Position numbers and translations under genes: made by a program. 64,000 nucleotides of DNA from positions 1,488,001 to 1,552,000 of the forward strand of contig JADWQD010000004.1 in assembly GCA_016110215.1 (NCBI GenBank), written 5' to 3'. The DNA is from Capronia americana (lineage: Eukaryota; Ascomycota; Eurotiomycetes; Chaetothyriales; Herpotrichiellaceae). Shown one piece after another: positions 1-10,370 of the stretch; position 1 is the first letter of the stretch, and each line of letters opens with the position of its first letter. The notes beneath the pieces were generated by a model. It ran no database searches and was not told the origin of the DNA. It was given only the letters and a program-made list of their open reading frames with translations.

Positions 1-401
1 AACGCGGCCGACGATGATCTGCGCGACCGACCAGGAAGATGCTTGAATGCTGGCGCCAACGATGACCAGCGCATCGCCTATCAGGATACAGCCTCGTCGA
101 CCCAGTGGCATACCGAGGACTGTCACTGCCAACGAGCACACGGCTGCTGCCAGCGTGTACGAGGATGCAATCATCGGAATAACGTAGGTTCCTGTCGGGT
201 GGCCAATGGCGTCGAGGAAGGGTTTCGTGGTCTGCACACCGCCGAGGACTCCAGCATCATAGCCGTACATACAGAAGGACTGTGAAGGATCGGTTAGTTT
301 CTGAGCGACTCGCCGATGGGGCTACCGTTACTTACCAACGAGCAACAGACGGACATGATACGGTAGAGGGCCCTGCCCTTGACGGTTTTGAGGAACTGCA
401 T
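1..401 (-). CDS. MFS sugar transporter, N-terminal part, cut by the left edge
   Basis: Plasma-membrane hexose-type proton symporter of the major facilitator superfamily, by family resemblance. The minus strand starts with ATG at 401; exon 1 is 401..336, a 56-bp intron (335..280, gtaagt..cag) follows, and exon 2 runs from 279 off the left edge. The joined reading frame gives a short N-terminus, then a TM1-like FCMYGYDAGVLGG segment. After that come a second helix and the PLGRRGCILIGDALVIVGA loop, which matches the GRR/K motif between TM2 and TM3 of fungal sugar transporters, and then IIVGRV. Only about a quarter of a usual 500-550-residue transporter is present. It diverges from the dehydrogenase that starts at 902, so the two may share the 402-901 promoter region. 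Substrate cannot be read from this fragment. Confidence 0.85.
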
Positions 402-901
402 GGTTGGTGGAAGGTGAGAACACTGGATCGTCTCTCAGGGAGGTATAAGGTGAGAGAACTCCTGGACCATCAGAGCCACGTTGTCAGGTCCCGCGACATA
501 TGATATACATATCTCCATCACGGGCCTGGCCTCGACATCTCGAACTGATAGCCGGAATTGCGGGCTTAGTAAGGTCCACCCGAACGGGGGAAGGGGGTGA
601 TTGGTCCGAGGCGGAGGGATTGGCGACCTTTCCGACCCACCCCCGCACCTCTGCCCGGCGTGGGCGGGATTCGAAACCCGGGGAAGTCGATTCTATTGAC
701 AAGATGGCCATGGCCTTCCAGAGGAATTGACAAGCTGCAAGGCCTGGTTGGACATCATCCGTTAATACGACACGAAGACTTGCATGTTGGCCGCATTCCC
801 CCGACATCAATATTGCCAGTGTGTGTGTCTGTCTCTAAACGATCCTCGGCGGTTGTGGCAACTCTCTCTTTCTGTTTGATTCTCGTCTGGCACTTGTAAG
901 C
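402..901. other. Divergent intergenic region, transporter / dehydrogenase
   Basis: About 500 bp between two divergently transcribed genes. It contains only short overlapping open frames with no recognisable domain. A tRNA T-arm-like stretch near 668-685 was examined and rejected. Probably a shared promoter region, but I cannot name any binding site. Confidence 0.5.
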
Positions 902-2123
902 TTGCAGGGGCCAATTATGTACCTCAAACAGTTCTGCCTCCGAAGTCGTTCGTTGCGCCGCCTCCCGACCCCTTTGTCCAGCAAGATCAGGCCGAAAGCC
1001 TTCATGGATGATGCTGGGTTGTCTCAGGTTGCTAGGGGACAGTGCTTTCACCAGACCCGATCTACCTCGACGACCAACAACAAAGCTCCGGCAACTAAAC
1101 TCGGAGCCTCCAGCGAAGATGCTTACAGAACGAGAACAATACAAGATATGATGTCGTTGAAAGGCAGGGTAACTGTTGTCACTGGTAGGTCCGAACGTCA
1201 CAACTGGTATCATTCCGCGTCGCTAAAATTCATGTAGGAGGAGCACGAGGCATTGGATTGGCGTTGGCGAGAGGGGCTGCCGAGCTTGGAAGTGATATCG
1301 CCGTTCTCGATGCCCTCGAAAAGCCATCCGAGGCCTTTTCAGATTTCGAGAAGGAGCTCGGAGTCCGGGCTCGGTACTATCGGTTCGTTCCCCTGTCGGT
1401 GTGGCGTTGTGGAACCTGCATTAACCTGTATTGCTGCTAGGACAAGCGTCACTGATCCTGAGGGCTTGACGCGCACGTTTGAGACTGTGGTGAAGGATTT
1501 TGGTCAGATAGATAATTGGTATGGTCAACGCCTCGGGCCATCATCTCTGCTAATGTCGGTCAAAGCGTGACGGCTGCTGGAATAGTCCATGACAAGCCCT
1601 TTCTGGACACAACTTGGGAAGAGGGGGCGCGGATACTGGATGTCAATGTGAGCTCTGAGGGCTTGACGTGCAGGACGTTCTGCTGATACAGTGACAGGTC
1701 ATGGGCACAATGCTGAGTGCACAATTGGCTGCCAAACAAATGCGGGCTCAAAACACCGGAGGCAGCATCGTCATGATCGCGTCGGTGTCAGCCGGCACTG
1801 CATTACAATCGCAAAGGCTGAACATATATGCTGCTTCCAAGGGTGCTGTAAAGTCCCTGTGCGTGCAGCTAGCCGTGGAGCTTGCACCTCTCGGGATTCG
1901 CGTGAACACAGTTTCTCCGGGATTCATCGCGACCGAGATGACGAAGGGCCTTGCCCTCACAAGGCCGGAGCTGCTGGCAGTGTTCAAGTCGCCTCCGCTT
2001 GGCAGAATAGGCGATCGAGCGGATCTGAAGGGCGTGGTGGGATATCTTCTTAGCGATGCCGCAGCCTACACCACTGGTACGGACGTGCTCGTGACTGGTG
2101 GCGTGCATGCAGGTCTGCTATAG
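902..2123 (+). CDS. Short-chain dehydrogenase/reductase (SDR), five exons
   Basis: NAD(P)-dependent oxidoreductase of the classical SDR fold. Exons 902..1184, 1238..1382, 1441..1518, 1566..1647 and 1698..2123 join in phase to 337 residues. Visible features are the cofactor motif TGGARGIG, a VTAAGI stretch in place of the usual NNAG motif, the catalytic serine in IASVSAG, the YAASK active-site pair, and the VNTVSPGFIATEM loop typical of the family. The enzyme proper begins at MSLKGRVTVVTGG (ATG near 1152). The extra 80-odd N-terminal residues are Arg/Ser-rich (from MYLKQFCLRSRSLRR, ATG at 917) and resemble a mitochondrial presequence. The start is therefore uncertain: 902, 917 or the ATGs near 1149/1152. 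Sorbose- or xylulose-reductase-like activity is possible but not shown. Its neighbours, a sugar transporter and two regulators, fit a small catabolic locus. Confidence 0.85.
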
Positions 2124-2222
2124 GAATGTAGTTATTGGACGCCACGGCAGGTGTCTGGCAACCGCGACGCTACAGGATTGATTATACAAGTGGTTACGCT
2201 TCTGTTGGCAGACCTATTCGTG

Positions 2223-4832
2223 TCAAGGATCCTGAGGTGGTACGTGAGGGAGCTCGAGGTTGTTGTAGCCACCCCAGAAGAGTGTTTCCAGCGAAAAGTC
2301 ATCGTAGGCGGTGTCGAAAAAGCTGAATGCGGGATCGGTTTCCCCAAAACTCAGCCCATAATCGAAACTGCCCTGGCTTTGAGGCGACTGATGGCTCTGT
2401 AGGAGATCGCTCTCTGCGTTCGTCGGTCGCCGCTTCTTGGACGGCGCTGGTGCCACCTCTTCTGGGATGTCGTCCCACGGATTCTGACGCTTGATCTTCG
2501 ACTTCGACCTCCTCAGCAGATCACTCTTGATGCCCATGATCACCTCCAGTGCCCTTGATGCACTCTTAAAGGCCATGCCCAGTTCACTCAACGCTTGACA
2601 ACAGAGTTCCAGGTTCTTCCACGCAGTGTTACTTCGCGTCGGATCAGTCGCAGAACAGGCCGTGAAAACGTGGATCAGGGTGGCTGTGAACACCAGATGG
2701 ACTGCCTGCACATTGATCCTTCTTAGACTGTGAAGGCGGCGATACGTCTGGATCAGCTTTGCCATGAAGTTTGCCGAGCTCGTGCAGTGGTTCCTCCCCG
2801 TCGCGATCTCAGCTGTGGTCAATCCTGGCAAAGTCTTGACCGAAGCGAAAAATGGGCGGAACGTGATAATTCTGATAGTATGATATTGCATGCTGTATGC
2901 CATCAGCGGACGTAGCTTTACTGGGTGATGGAACTTACTGTAGCTGGAGAACATGCGGAAGGTAGTAGGCATTCTTGTCGACGTCGTTTACAGCTAAGCT
3001 GCTCGGAAGACTGTGAAGCCAATTCGACAGGTCATCGCCCTTCTGGCTGGCAAACTGGAAAAGCTGTCTGGCGCTCTTTGGATCTGTTATGCCGTCGGGG
3101 TACCTGTTATAGGTCAGATTCAGGCCTCTGCAAGTGGACGTGCTGCTTACAAGTTCTCTCGAATCGCGGTCATGTGTGCACACAAGTTAACATTCCATAT
3201 GCTCAGTTCGTCGATCGAGTCTACAATGCGAGGCAGATCCGTTCCCTCGTTGTCAGTGTAGGGGAACCAGTACTTCTTGGCTTGGCTTGGGTCGTCCTCG
3301 TGCGTAGAGAATCGCACAGTTATGTGCTTGTCATCGAGGGCGACGGGCCTTCCAACATACAGACTCCACATCCTAGTAGCGAGATGGTTAGCGGAGGTGG
3401 TAGTAAAAGGAGAAAAATCAATGTACCTGTCATGGACGAAGACACCTGCCCATATCACCTTGCGGATCATTCCTTCTTCAGCAGAAATCAGGTTCGCTTG
3501 AACATATGGTTCTGGGTCAAGATGCAGACCGAGGTCGACGGCAAGTCTGACGGCCATCCCTGTAGCAAGCGAGTCAGCGCAGCTCTCAGACCGTATGGAG
3601 GCGTTCCAAACCGCTATCCAGCCAGCCACGAGCATCCCTTGTCAGTAGCGCCTCGACGGCACTGAGGATAACCAGGGATTGAACAGTTGATAGAGTAGGG
3701 GCGTCGAGCTCGAGCTCTAACAGGAGCTTCGATCTTGTGGCAAAGAAATCTGCAAGCTGATCCGGCAGGTGTGGGTAAGATCTGGTAGTCATGGTGGCTC
3801 CAATGGAACACCTAGAGACGAATTTTCAGCCAAGAGGCCCTCCAGTTTGAGGGAGGCGGTGGTACTTACATGGCGTTCGTGAGCACTTCTGAATATAAGG
3901 AACTGAAATGGCCTGCGGCTCTGCAGTTCGTTCTTTCCCGCCAAAAGACGGCTTCCTCAACAACATGGATGGACGGCTCTTCCCACGTGAAGTAGAGCTT
4001 GAGAAGGTGATCTTCGATGCTTGGGTCTACGAAGTGACCGACCCCCGCCCCGATCAACAGGTCTGCGCCTTGTTCAGAAGGCGAGCGGAATTTGGATCGC
4101 GACAAGGACAGAGGGCCATTGTGAAGGATGTGCAGGTTGGAGGTAGCACCGTAGAAACGTAGCTGGCCGTCTTCAGCTATCTGTAACGAGCCCATGCGTC
4201 CGGAAAGCTGGTCTAAGAGGACGTCTTCGCCAGTCGCTGCAAGTGCGGTTGTGTCGGATTGTGAATCGACGGGGAGAGGCACATCTGGAGACGACTCAGA
4301 GTAGAAGTAAGTCTCGTCGAGCTGAGCTCCGGCTCCGGTCATCGACGGTCCACTATGGCTGCCATTGCGGCCTCCTTTGCGGTCGTTGTTCAGCAGGTCT
4401 ATCTGTGTGCGGGAATGGAGAGCTCTTACCTGGCCATCTTGAAACGGCGATATCCGACTGATCTGTGACTGGAGGGATATCCTGGCATAAGGGTGTCTCC
4501 ATCGTCCACGACGCCGTGGCCCGCCCGTCAGATAGGTCATTCTGGACGTGCATCGGAGGTGGCGGTGGAAGACTGATCCCATTGGCGATGAGTAGGGACT
4601 CGAGTTGTTGACAATAGCTGGTCAGGGCCTGTAAGCGCTCCTTGGGAGCAATCTTGCGTTTGTCCACGCCATGCTGGAAGACACACTCCTGTCCATAAAG
4701 AATACAATTCGAGCATCGCGGGCTGACGCCATCACACTTGATCTTTCTCCTTCGACAACCAAGACAAGCGGTCGTGACGTGTTTAGTCTGCCGCTTCGCT
4801 TGAGCATCGGACGTGTCTGTGTTGGACGACAT
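2223..4832 (-). CDS. Zn2Cys6 transcription factor with fungal-specific TF domain, seven exons
   Basis: Nuclear DNA-binding regulator. Exons on the minus strand are 4832..4430, 4374..3870, 3811..3612, 3559..3427, 3372..3151, 3103..2939 and 2871..2223. They sum to 759 codons with every phase matching. The N-terminus carries a complete binuclear zinc cluster (TTACLGCRRRKIKCDG, then CSNCILYGQEC) followed by a coiled-coil-like linker (ERLQALTSYCQQLESLL). The middle region matches the fungal transcription factor domain: GMAVRLAVDLGLHLDPEPY, then MWSLYVGRP and the WFPYTD segment. The C-terminal exon has a basic patch (SKIKRQNPWDD, SKKRRP) and an acidic/aromatic tail. I chose ATG 4832 over the in-frame ATG at 4901 because it lies closer to the zinc cluster. 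Some acceptors are weak, for example exon 2 after cgcaaag. The 47-bp intron between exons 5 and 6 contains a second in-phase AG. It ends 100 bp from the convergent SDR gene. Confidence 0.88.
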
Positions 4833-5401
4833 CAGTTCCTTCTGTCCGAATGGTGCTGGATCAATCGTATGGTATATCGGATTCAATGAGCGGACTCGCA
4901 TGCGTGAGTTGGCATTCCATATGTCGTCCTTCCTGTTCTAATTGATGATGCCTCTACCGATCGAGGGTATGCGAACTGGTCACGATCAAATTTGCGTCCC
5001 ACTACGCACACGGGGGTGCTGAGCACATCAGTCAGCGGCCGAGGCCAATCTATCTTTGCGGGGAACCCATGCTGGCGGGCGTCCTCGAATCCCCCAAGCC
5101 CCATGGGCCCCAGGGAGGGTACCTGCCAAGCTGCCTTCGAGAAGACTCTGCTGCAAGTCCGTGGGCAGCCGGGCACGGATACCCACACCTCTGGACGCGA
5201 GCGCTTTAAGCGAGAGGCACCAGAACAGTCATCGACAGATGCGACATGAAGCACAAGTTGTGCGCTCTGTCCTGGAGCTTGCGGTTCCCAGCTTCTGTAT
5301 TCAACATGGGCGTTCAGTCCAGTCTGCCGTGATGATGCGGCACCTGGTCACCGCAAGCAATCGTAATCATTGCAGTCATGCTGCGTGCAACAGGCTACTG
5401 T
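4833..5401. other. Intergenic region between two minus-strand regulators
   Basis: About 570 bp that must hold the promoter of the 2223-4832 regulator and the terminator of the next one. Overlapping short open frames here have no domain and conflict with one another. Nothing specific seen. Confidence 0.4.
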
Positions 5402-7653
5402 CTACCGCCGCATTGAATTCTCGCCCTGCAGCGCTCGTTCCGCTCTCCGATACAACTCAACACACAGATTCTGGACTGCAATCAGGCCATCATCTTTACT
5501 GATGTTACTTAACTCTTGCAAAATCTGCAACATGTGCCGCGACACGCCCAGGTCGGGCACCGAGCTCCCCTCAGCTGGGTTGAAAATAATATGGGCTAGA
5601 ACGACAACCAAGGCTGAAACAATGGTTTCTAGTGATAACCTGCATTTACCGTCAGGGCAATCTTCAACTGGAGGGTGCGAGAGCGGCGTGATAGCAACAA
5701 GGGTGGCGTATTTGTTAAGTAGCACAATGCTTTCGGAACTGAGGTTGAACTTACCAGTTACTTGCGATGTCACCCCCGGGTATTAACCTGAGAAGGTCGA
5801 TAAACCTCCGCGCGTCCTTGTAAAGGATCTGCGCCTTCTGCTTCGACATTCCTTCCATCAACCCCTCTGCGGAGAAGGGATTGCGCCCTGTCTTTGAAAC
5901 CGGTGCGATGTAAGCGCGGAAAGCGTACGCAGTGGAGAAATAGGTCGACTCCAGCACAACAACATGGACCAGGTCCGAGCGGTGCAGAGCAGCGCGAAGG
6001 TCTTGTGCATCGAGTTCGAACAGCCAGTTCCGTCGCCAGTCTTCCAACCTCGAATTGATGGAGCGTAGCTCTGCATCCTCGGGACAATCAGATCTTCGAG
6101 CTCCTTGGGGCAGCAATACTTGCTCCATGAATTCAGCCTGCAGGAGAGCCAACTCCACGTGCAGTCGGAAAATATTTGCCTTGAATTCCCCGCCGTCGGC
6201 AGCAATCTCTCCGGCTGAGTCCTCGTCGCTAGGTAATGGAACATTTATGAGTCTCGGGCTCAGGCTAGGGAGCCGCCCCGCTCTCATAGCCATATCTACG
6301 TCCATAAAGTATGCCGCCCAGAACACACGTTGCTGTTGGAGCGACTCGGGGGTGTCTATCGATCCAGGTCGCCTGGGATCGTTGACGTGCAGATCTTGAA
6401 TTACACGTAAGGCCAGGCTCACAAAAACCTGTGCTGGGTAAGGGCGGGAAGAAGTCGAGATAACGCATCCGATCCCTAGGAAACATTGGGCCAGAAGCGG
6501 CGAAGGACGCATCATGAGTAGTTCCGGGACCACGTCGAGCGATTCTTGTAGATATGTGTTCGCATTCTCTGAGTCCTGGGGTACGCCCAGGGGGCTCATG
6601 GACCGGAGCCGGTGGGCCATGGCAAGCACAACCTTCAGTGCGACCCATTCAATCGCGACCCCTGCGGCCATGTTGTCGTAGGATGTCTGGAACAGAGAGG
6701 TGATAACGGCAGGATCGAAGATCGGAATTGCTGTATTGAAGTCGATCAGGAACTCCTGAAGCAGAAACATACCACCCTGAACCGGTGGCAAGGAGCATCT
6801 CTTCGGGCCATTGTATCGGATCTGAGGAATGAGCTCCGCGTCGGTTGTCGCAAGCGCGGGGGCAGTGATGCCATAAATCGGGTTTGAATCCGGCGTGCTC
6901 CAGCCCTGAGATGCGTCTGTTGAAAGCGGAAAGTCGGGAGCCGACGTCCTAGATGGATCCAAGTTGAGTGCTTGTAATAGGGTCGGTGAAGTGCCACTGT
7001 TGCTGTGGGCATTGTTCAATGCCATGTCTGGTTGGAGCGCATCCGGTGCAAACAGATTTTGCTCGATTGAGGATGTCGTGGAGGGCATTGACAACGGCGT
7101 CAGCGCGTCGGCTCGTTCTTGACTGCTCTCTGTTATCCTTGCCGCAACGGATGTTTTGATAAGCTGCTCAAGGCTCCTCAGACGCTCCTCGAGGCTCTCC
7201 ATCTGTTTTCTGCGTCTCGTTAGCAGATGCACCAACGACTTAAGGTTAGCCAGTATGAAGCAAATGTACGAGGGCACCGCTTTGGTCTCCTGTACGGGGC
7301 GCAGCATGTCGTCTGAGGTACGAGCTCCTGGATATCTGCAAGCGATATCTCCACCCTTCAGGCACCGCGTGCTCTTCCAGTCCAGACTAGGCACCGGGGT
7401 AAGGCGACTCACCTTTTCCGCTTCTCTCGGGGCTTTGTGACATGGGTCATCCGGCACACTAAGTTGGCTTTTACACATGATGAACATGTTCCGCCTGCTT
7501 CCTTCAGATCACAACGCCTTTTCTTCGATCGGCAGAGATCACAGGCCTGGACAGCACCACCCGTCAGTATGCATTGTTCGGAGTCCGATCGGTAGCTCCG
7601 GTTACCTGGGCCATATTGCCTGTCTTGGCAGGGTGGGTGGCGGTTTGCGACAT
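5402..7653 (-). CDS. Zn2Cys6 transcription factor, four exons with a short first exon
   Basis: Second nuclear zinc-cluster regulator. Exon 1 is only 48 nt (7653..7606, 16 codons). A 59-bp intron puts its last codon directly before ACDLCRSKKRRCD in exon 2 (7546..7413), which supplies the six cysteines (CDLCRSKKRRCD, CSSC, C). After a long 203-bp intron, exon 3 (7209..5755) begins with a leucine-rich coiled coil (MESLEERLRSLEQLI), the usual dimerisation element. It continues into the fungal-specific regulatory domain (LAQCFLGIGCVISTSSRPYPAQVFVS, then RVFWAAYFMDVDMAMRAGRLP). Exon 4 (5639..5402) gives the C-terminus. The total is 624 residues in frame. It lies in the same orientation as the 2223-4832 regulator, so the locus has two adjacent regulators. 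Confidence 0.88.
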
Positions 7654-8477
7654 GTCTGCAAATTGAGCCAGCTCGACTTCCTGCGTGCCCGGCGTGAGTA
7701 TGGACAAAGGTCCCGGCAGACGCGGCTAGGCGGCTACAGAAGACTTTCGCTTCGACAACGGATATTGTAGTCCGCTCCACAATATGGGAGAGGAAGGACG
7801 ACAGTAGAGCTTTGGTTGTCTGGATGAATGAGGTCAGATTGTGCGCACGTAGCGTGCAGTCTACTACTAGTAACTATTCAACACTACGACATCGAAGAAG
7901 CAAGCGGCAGGTCACATGGATCTGAGTAATAGTCTTTAGCCGAGAGTTTGACCGCGATTGCTTACATCGACCATGGTAATTGCTTCGAAGACAATCCGCG
8001 CAGCTGCGACATAAGGATTCGTCCCGCTGACAAATACGGCGAATCGAAGCTGGCGCGAGGTCGGTGCGAAACCTTGCCAGCACGGGCATAGCGAGCGTGC
8101 GGAGCGTCGGAGACACAATCGAGCCGGATGTCCGACGGTGATCAAGATCGATCTTTATCGCAGCCATGAGAGCAAAATGGCTGACGGCCAGTTCGTCCAC
8201 GTGATGACATTGTTTGGCCGTATTCCGGACCAACAGATTTCCTCGTCCTCTAATATCGTAGACGAGGACATACCCTCGAGGAAGACCGTCCTGAACAGAG
8301 CAGAGGCGGAATATGTGCGCGAGGCCACATTGGGCCAATAAAGCATTCGCTGACACCGTGGATTGTGAAAGATATCCATGACGAGGGCTCAACGTTTGAC
8401 TGAGCTGGTGATGGGATTGTTCCGTTCTTTGCAAGACGCAAAACAGAACCTGCAAGGTGTGCAAAGGGGTGGCTTTC
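7654..8477. other. Intergenic region upstream of the second regulator
   Basis: About 820 bp between the start of the 5402-7653 regulator and the stop of PRI1. Short open frames exist on both strands (for example 7936-8145 minus and 8138-8341 plus) but none shows a domain or a convincing exon chain. Nothing else recognised. Confidence 0.4.
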
Positions 8478-10046
8478 TTAAAACTCCATGCCATCTGGTC
8501 CGCTAACACCATCATCATCCCGCTCGCGTTTGACTCGAACCACCTCGCTCTTGAGCAGGGACCTGACAAATCCATCAAACAACTCCACATACGGTTTCAG
8601 GCTCGTCTTTTCCCAATCGTTCAATTTCCTCATGGTGACGCCATCTTCAACATATGCGTTCGTCTGTTCTGCACCTCCTTCAGGATTGCCATACTGATCG
8701 ACTTCCGCGAGAAGTTCAGTGACTTTGGGCACGGAGAGCGGGTCAAATGCTTCAGCGCGCGCCATATCACCACCAGCTGTGATGGGCACGCATACCCTTC
8801 CTGTGCGAGGATGCACCACGAAGGGGCTTTTCAGCAAGTGAATTCTCTTCTTGCCGACCTCCACGTCCAGTCTGGGATAGGTATACTCCAGCAGGATGTC
8901 TTGCTTCGCTTCGACCAGAGCTTTCGTATCGAGCGTCTTGCTGACTCCAGTCTTGGCCAGAGCGTCAATGTCTTCCCACTTCCTGATGCTTGATCGGTCT
9001 GGGCTGCTTGACCACTTCTTCACCAAAGCTTCGTTCAATGCCTTGTCCGGCAACAATTGCAGAAGGCGAGCTTGTCCTGCCTCAGACTTAAAGGGCTCTT
9101 GATCGACCAATACTTGCTGAAAGTAGGGCTTCAAGATATCAAGGCTTCGAGCAATATGTGGATGAAGGGGTCGTTTGATGTTAACTCGCTTCCCACCCTG
9201 TACGCCGCCCTTCAGGACTTCGAAATAACCCGTGATGGCCTTCCGCTTATCGTCATCCAGTACTCTCGCGTCTCTATCACTGACCCAGGCGTGAACGCCG
9301 CGACGGCCGGAGTAAACCCACATGATGTGCTCAAAGCCGAAGTCTTCTCTCAGAGCCACATCGACAACTTTTATGGTCATGGTCGCGAAAGCCCAGCATT
9401 TACTGCAGATATTGGCCTTTTCGCAACACGACCGTATGTCGTCGTAGTCTGTCAAATCAATATCGAAGACTATCTCTTTGCTCAATGGTTTGAACATCGA
9501 ACTTTTCCTCAAGGTCTTGCGATCTCTTGGGTTTGTAGTGTAAACTGGACCAATCTCGAAACGAGACGGAACATGTCTTAGGATATCTTTGCGCAACAAA
9601 TCGGCCGTGGGATAAGACTGATATCGAAGATAGGCGTCGTTCGGAAGCGTCAAGGCGAATTCTCGATTGGCGAAGTCTGGCCCAGGCTTCGGAGAGTGAT
9701 TGAGCCACTGAAAGAGGGATCGAAAGGGGAATAATCGGGCGTAAAACTGTTGCATTACATTCGAGTCTGAATACGACTCTTGCTGTGCGGTCGAAGGAGC
9801 CTCCTCTGACGAGGTAGGTGCCGACTGCGGTGGTGAGGAGGGTATGTTGGCATCGCTTGCAAGTTGATCGAATTCTTCGTCATCGTCGTCGAATAGATCT
9901 TCCAGTGCTACAGGAGCCTGGTCGGCAATCTTTTCATCGTTGTGGTCACCGCTCGCAACTGGTGGAGCATCGGGAAGGTCGACATCTTCACCGTTTGAGG
10001 GTGATTGTGCTCGTGGTGACGATGACGCTGCCATCTTAATGCCCAT
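8478..10046 (-). CDS. PRI1: DNA primase small (catalytic) subunit, Pri1
   Basis: Makes the RNA primers for DNA replication in the nucleus as part of the polymerase alpha-primase complex. It is an uninterrupted 522-codon frame. The first ~95 residues are an acidic, Ser/Pro-rich extension (DLFDDDDEEFDQL) typical of filamentous fungi. The primase core follows: YARLFPFRSLFQWLNH, then REFAL and YLRYQSY, and the catalytic aspartates in IVFDIDLTDYDD (about residues 193-203). A zinc motif sits at CC..C..C (about 207-217, SCCEKANICSKCW), and the WVYSGRRGVHAWV strand holds nucleotide-binding residues. Its length exceeds the ~410-420 of yeast and human mainly because of the N-terminal tail. An in-frame ATG four codons downstream is an equally plausible start. 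It diverges from HAS1 with 324 bp between the start codons. Confidence 0.96.
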   Translation of the reverse strand: MGIKMAASSSPRAQSPSNGEDVDLPDAPPVASGDHNDEKIADQAPVALEDLFDDDDEEFDQLASDANIPSSPPQSAPTSSEEAPSTAQQESYSDSNVMQQFYARLFPFRSLFQWLNHSPKPGPDFANREFALTLPNDAYLRYQSYPTADLLRKDILRHVPSRFEIGPVYTTNPRDRKTLRKSSMFKPLSKEIVFDIDLTDYDDIRSCCEKANICSKCWAFATMTIKVVDVALREDFGFEHIMWVYSGRRGVHAWVSDRDARVLDDDKRKAITGYFEVLKGGVQGGKRVNIKRPLHPHIARSLDILKPYFQQVLVDQEPFKSEAGQARLLQLLPDKALNEALVKKWSSSPDRSSIRKWEDIDALAKTGVSKTLDTKALVEAKQDILLEYTYPRLDVEVGKKRIHLLKSPFVVHPRTGRVCVPITAGGDMARAEAFDPLSVPKVTELLAEVDQYGNPEGGAEQTNAYVEDGVTMRKLNDWEKTSLKPYVELFDGFVRSLLKSEVVRVKRERDDDGVSGPDGMEF

Positions 10047-10370
10047 GCTGCCCTTATATCCAAAGCGACGTACTCTTACTGATAGAGAACTGGGTGAACT
10101 CTTGAGACTGGTACCAAGCAGATGTGCGGGCAGGCTCGATGGTGACCAAAACGCGTTCGCAGCATAGCAGAGCGCGTCGCGAGGCGCGTAGCAAATCAGA
10201 GTGCGGCCGTCAAATAGAGCCGGTCTAAATCAAAGGCGGCTAGACTCGCAGGCCAGCCTTATCGATAAGCACACCTGAAAAATTGTTGCCAGCCAGCCTC
10301 GTTGTCGTTCCGCCATTTTTCCACTCCGTCCCTTTAGCGCACACCACCTGCGCAGAGACAAATTCGCAAC
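10047..10370. promoter_or_regulatory. Shared divergent promoter PRI1 / HAS1
   Basis: 324 bp between two start codons in opposite directions. It contains an ACGCGT hexamer at 10151-10156 and, just downstream, a CpG-dense stretch with several GCGCG cores (about 10168-10192). Pyrimidine-rich DNA precedes the HAS1 start. Confidence 0.6.
10151..10156. promoter_or_regulatory. Candidate MCB (MluI cell-cycle box), ACGCGT
   Basis: Palindromic ACGCGT about 105 bp upstream of the PRI1 start codon. In budding and fission yeast this hexamer is the core site of MBF, which drives G1/S expression of replication genes including primase. The same hexamer occurs elsewhere in the window by chance (for example near 41448 and 58308), so position and gene identity are the main support. 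Confidence 0.4.

Noticed and set aside
668..690. TTCGAA-centred hairpin that resembles a tRNA T-arm
   Set aside because: The stem pairs poorly around a seven-base loop and no matching acceptor stem or anticodon arm lies at the right distance on either strand.
5056..5502. 148-codon plus-strand frame between the two regulators
   Set aside because: It overlaps the 3' exon of the second regulator, has no domain and conflicts with other frames.
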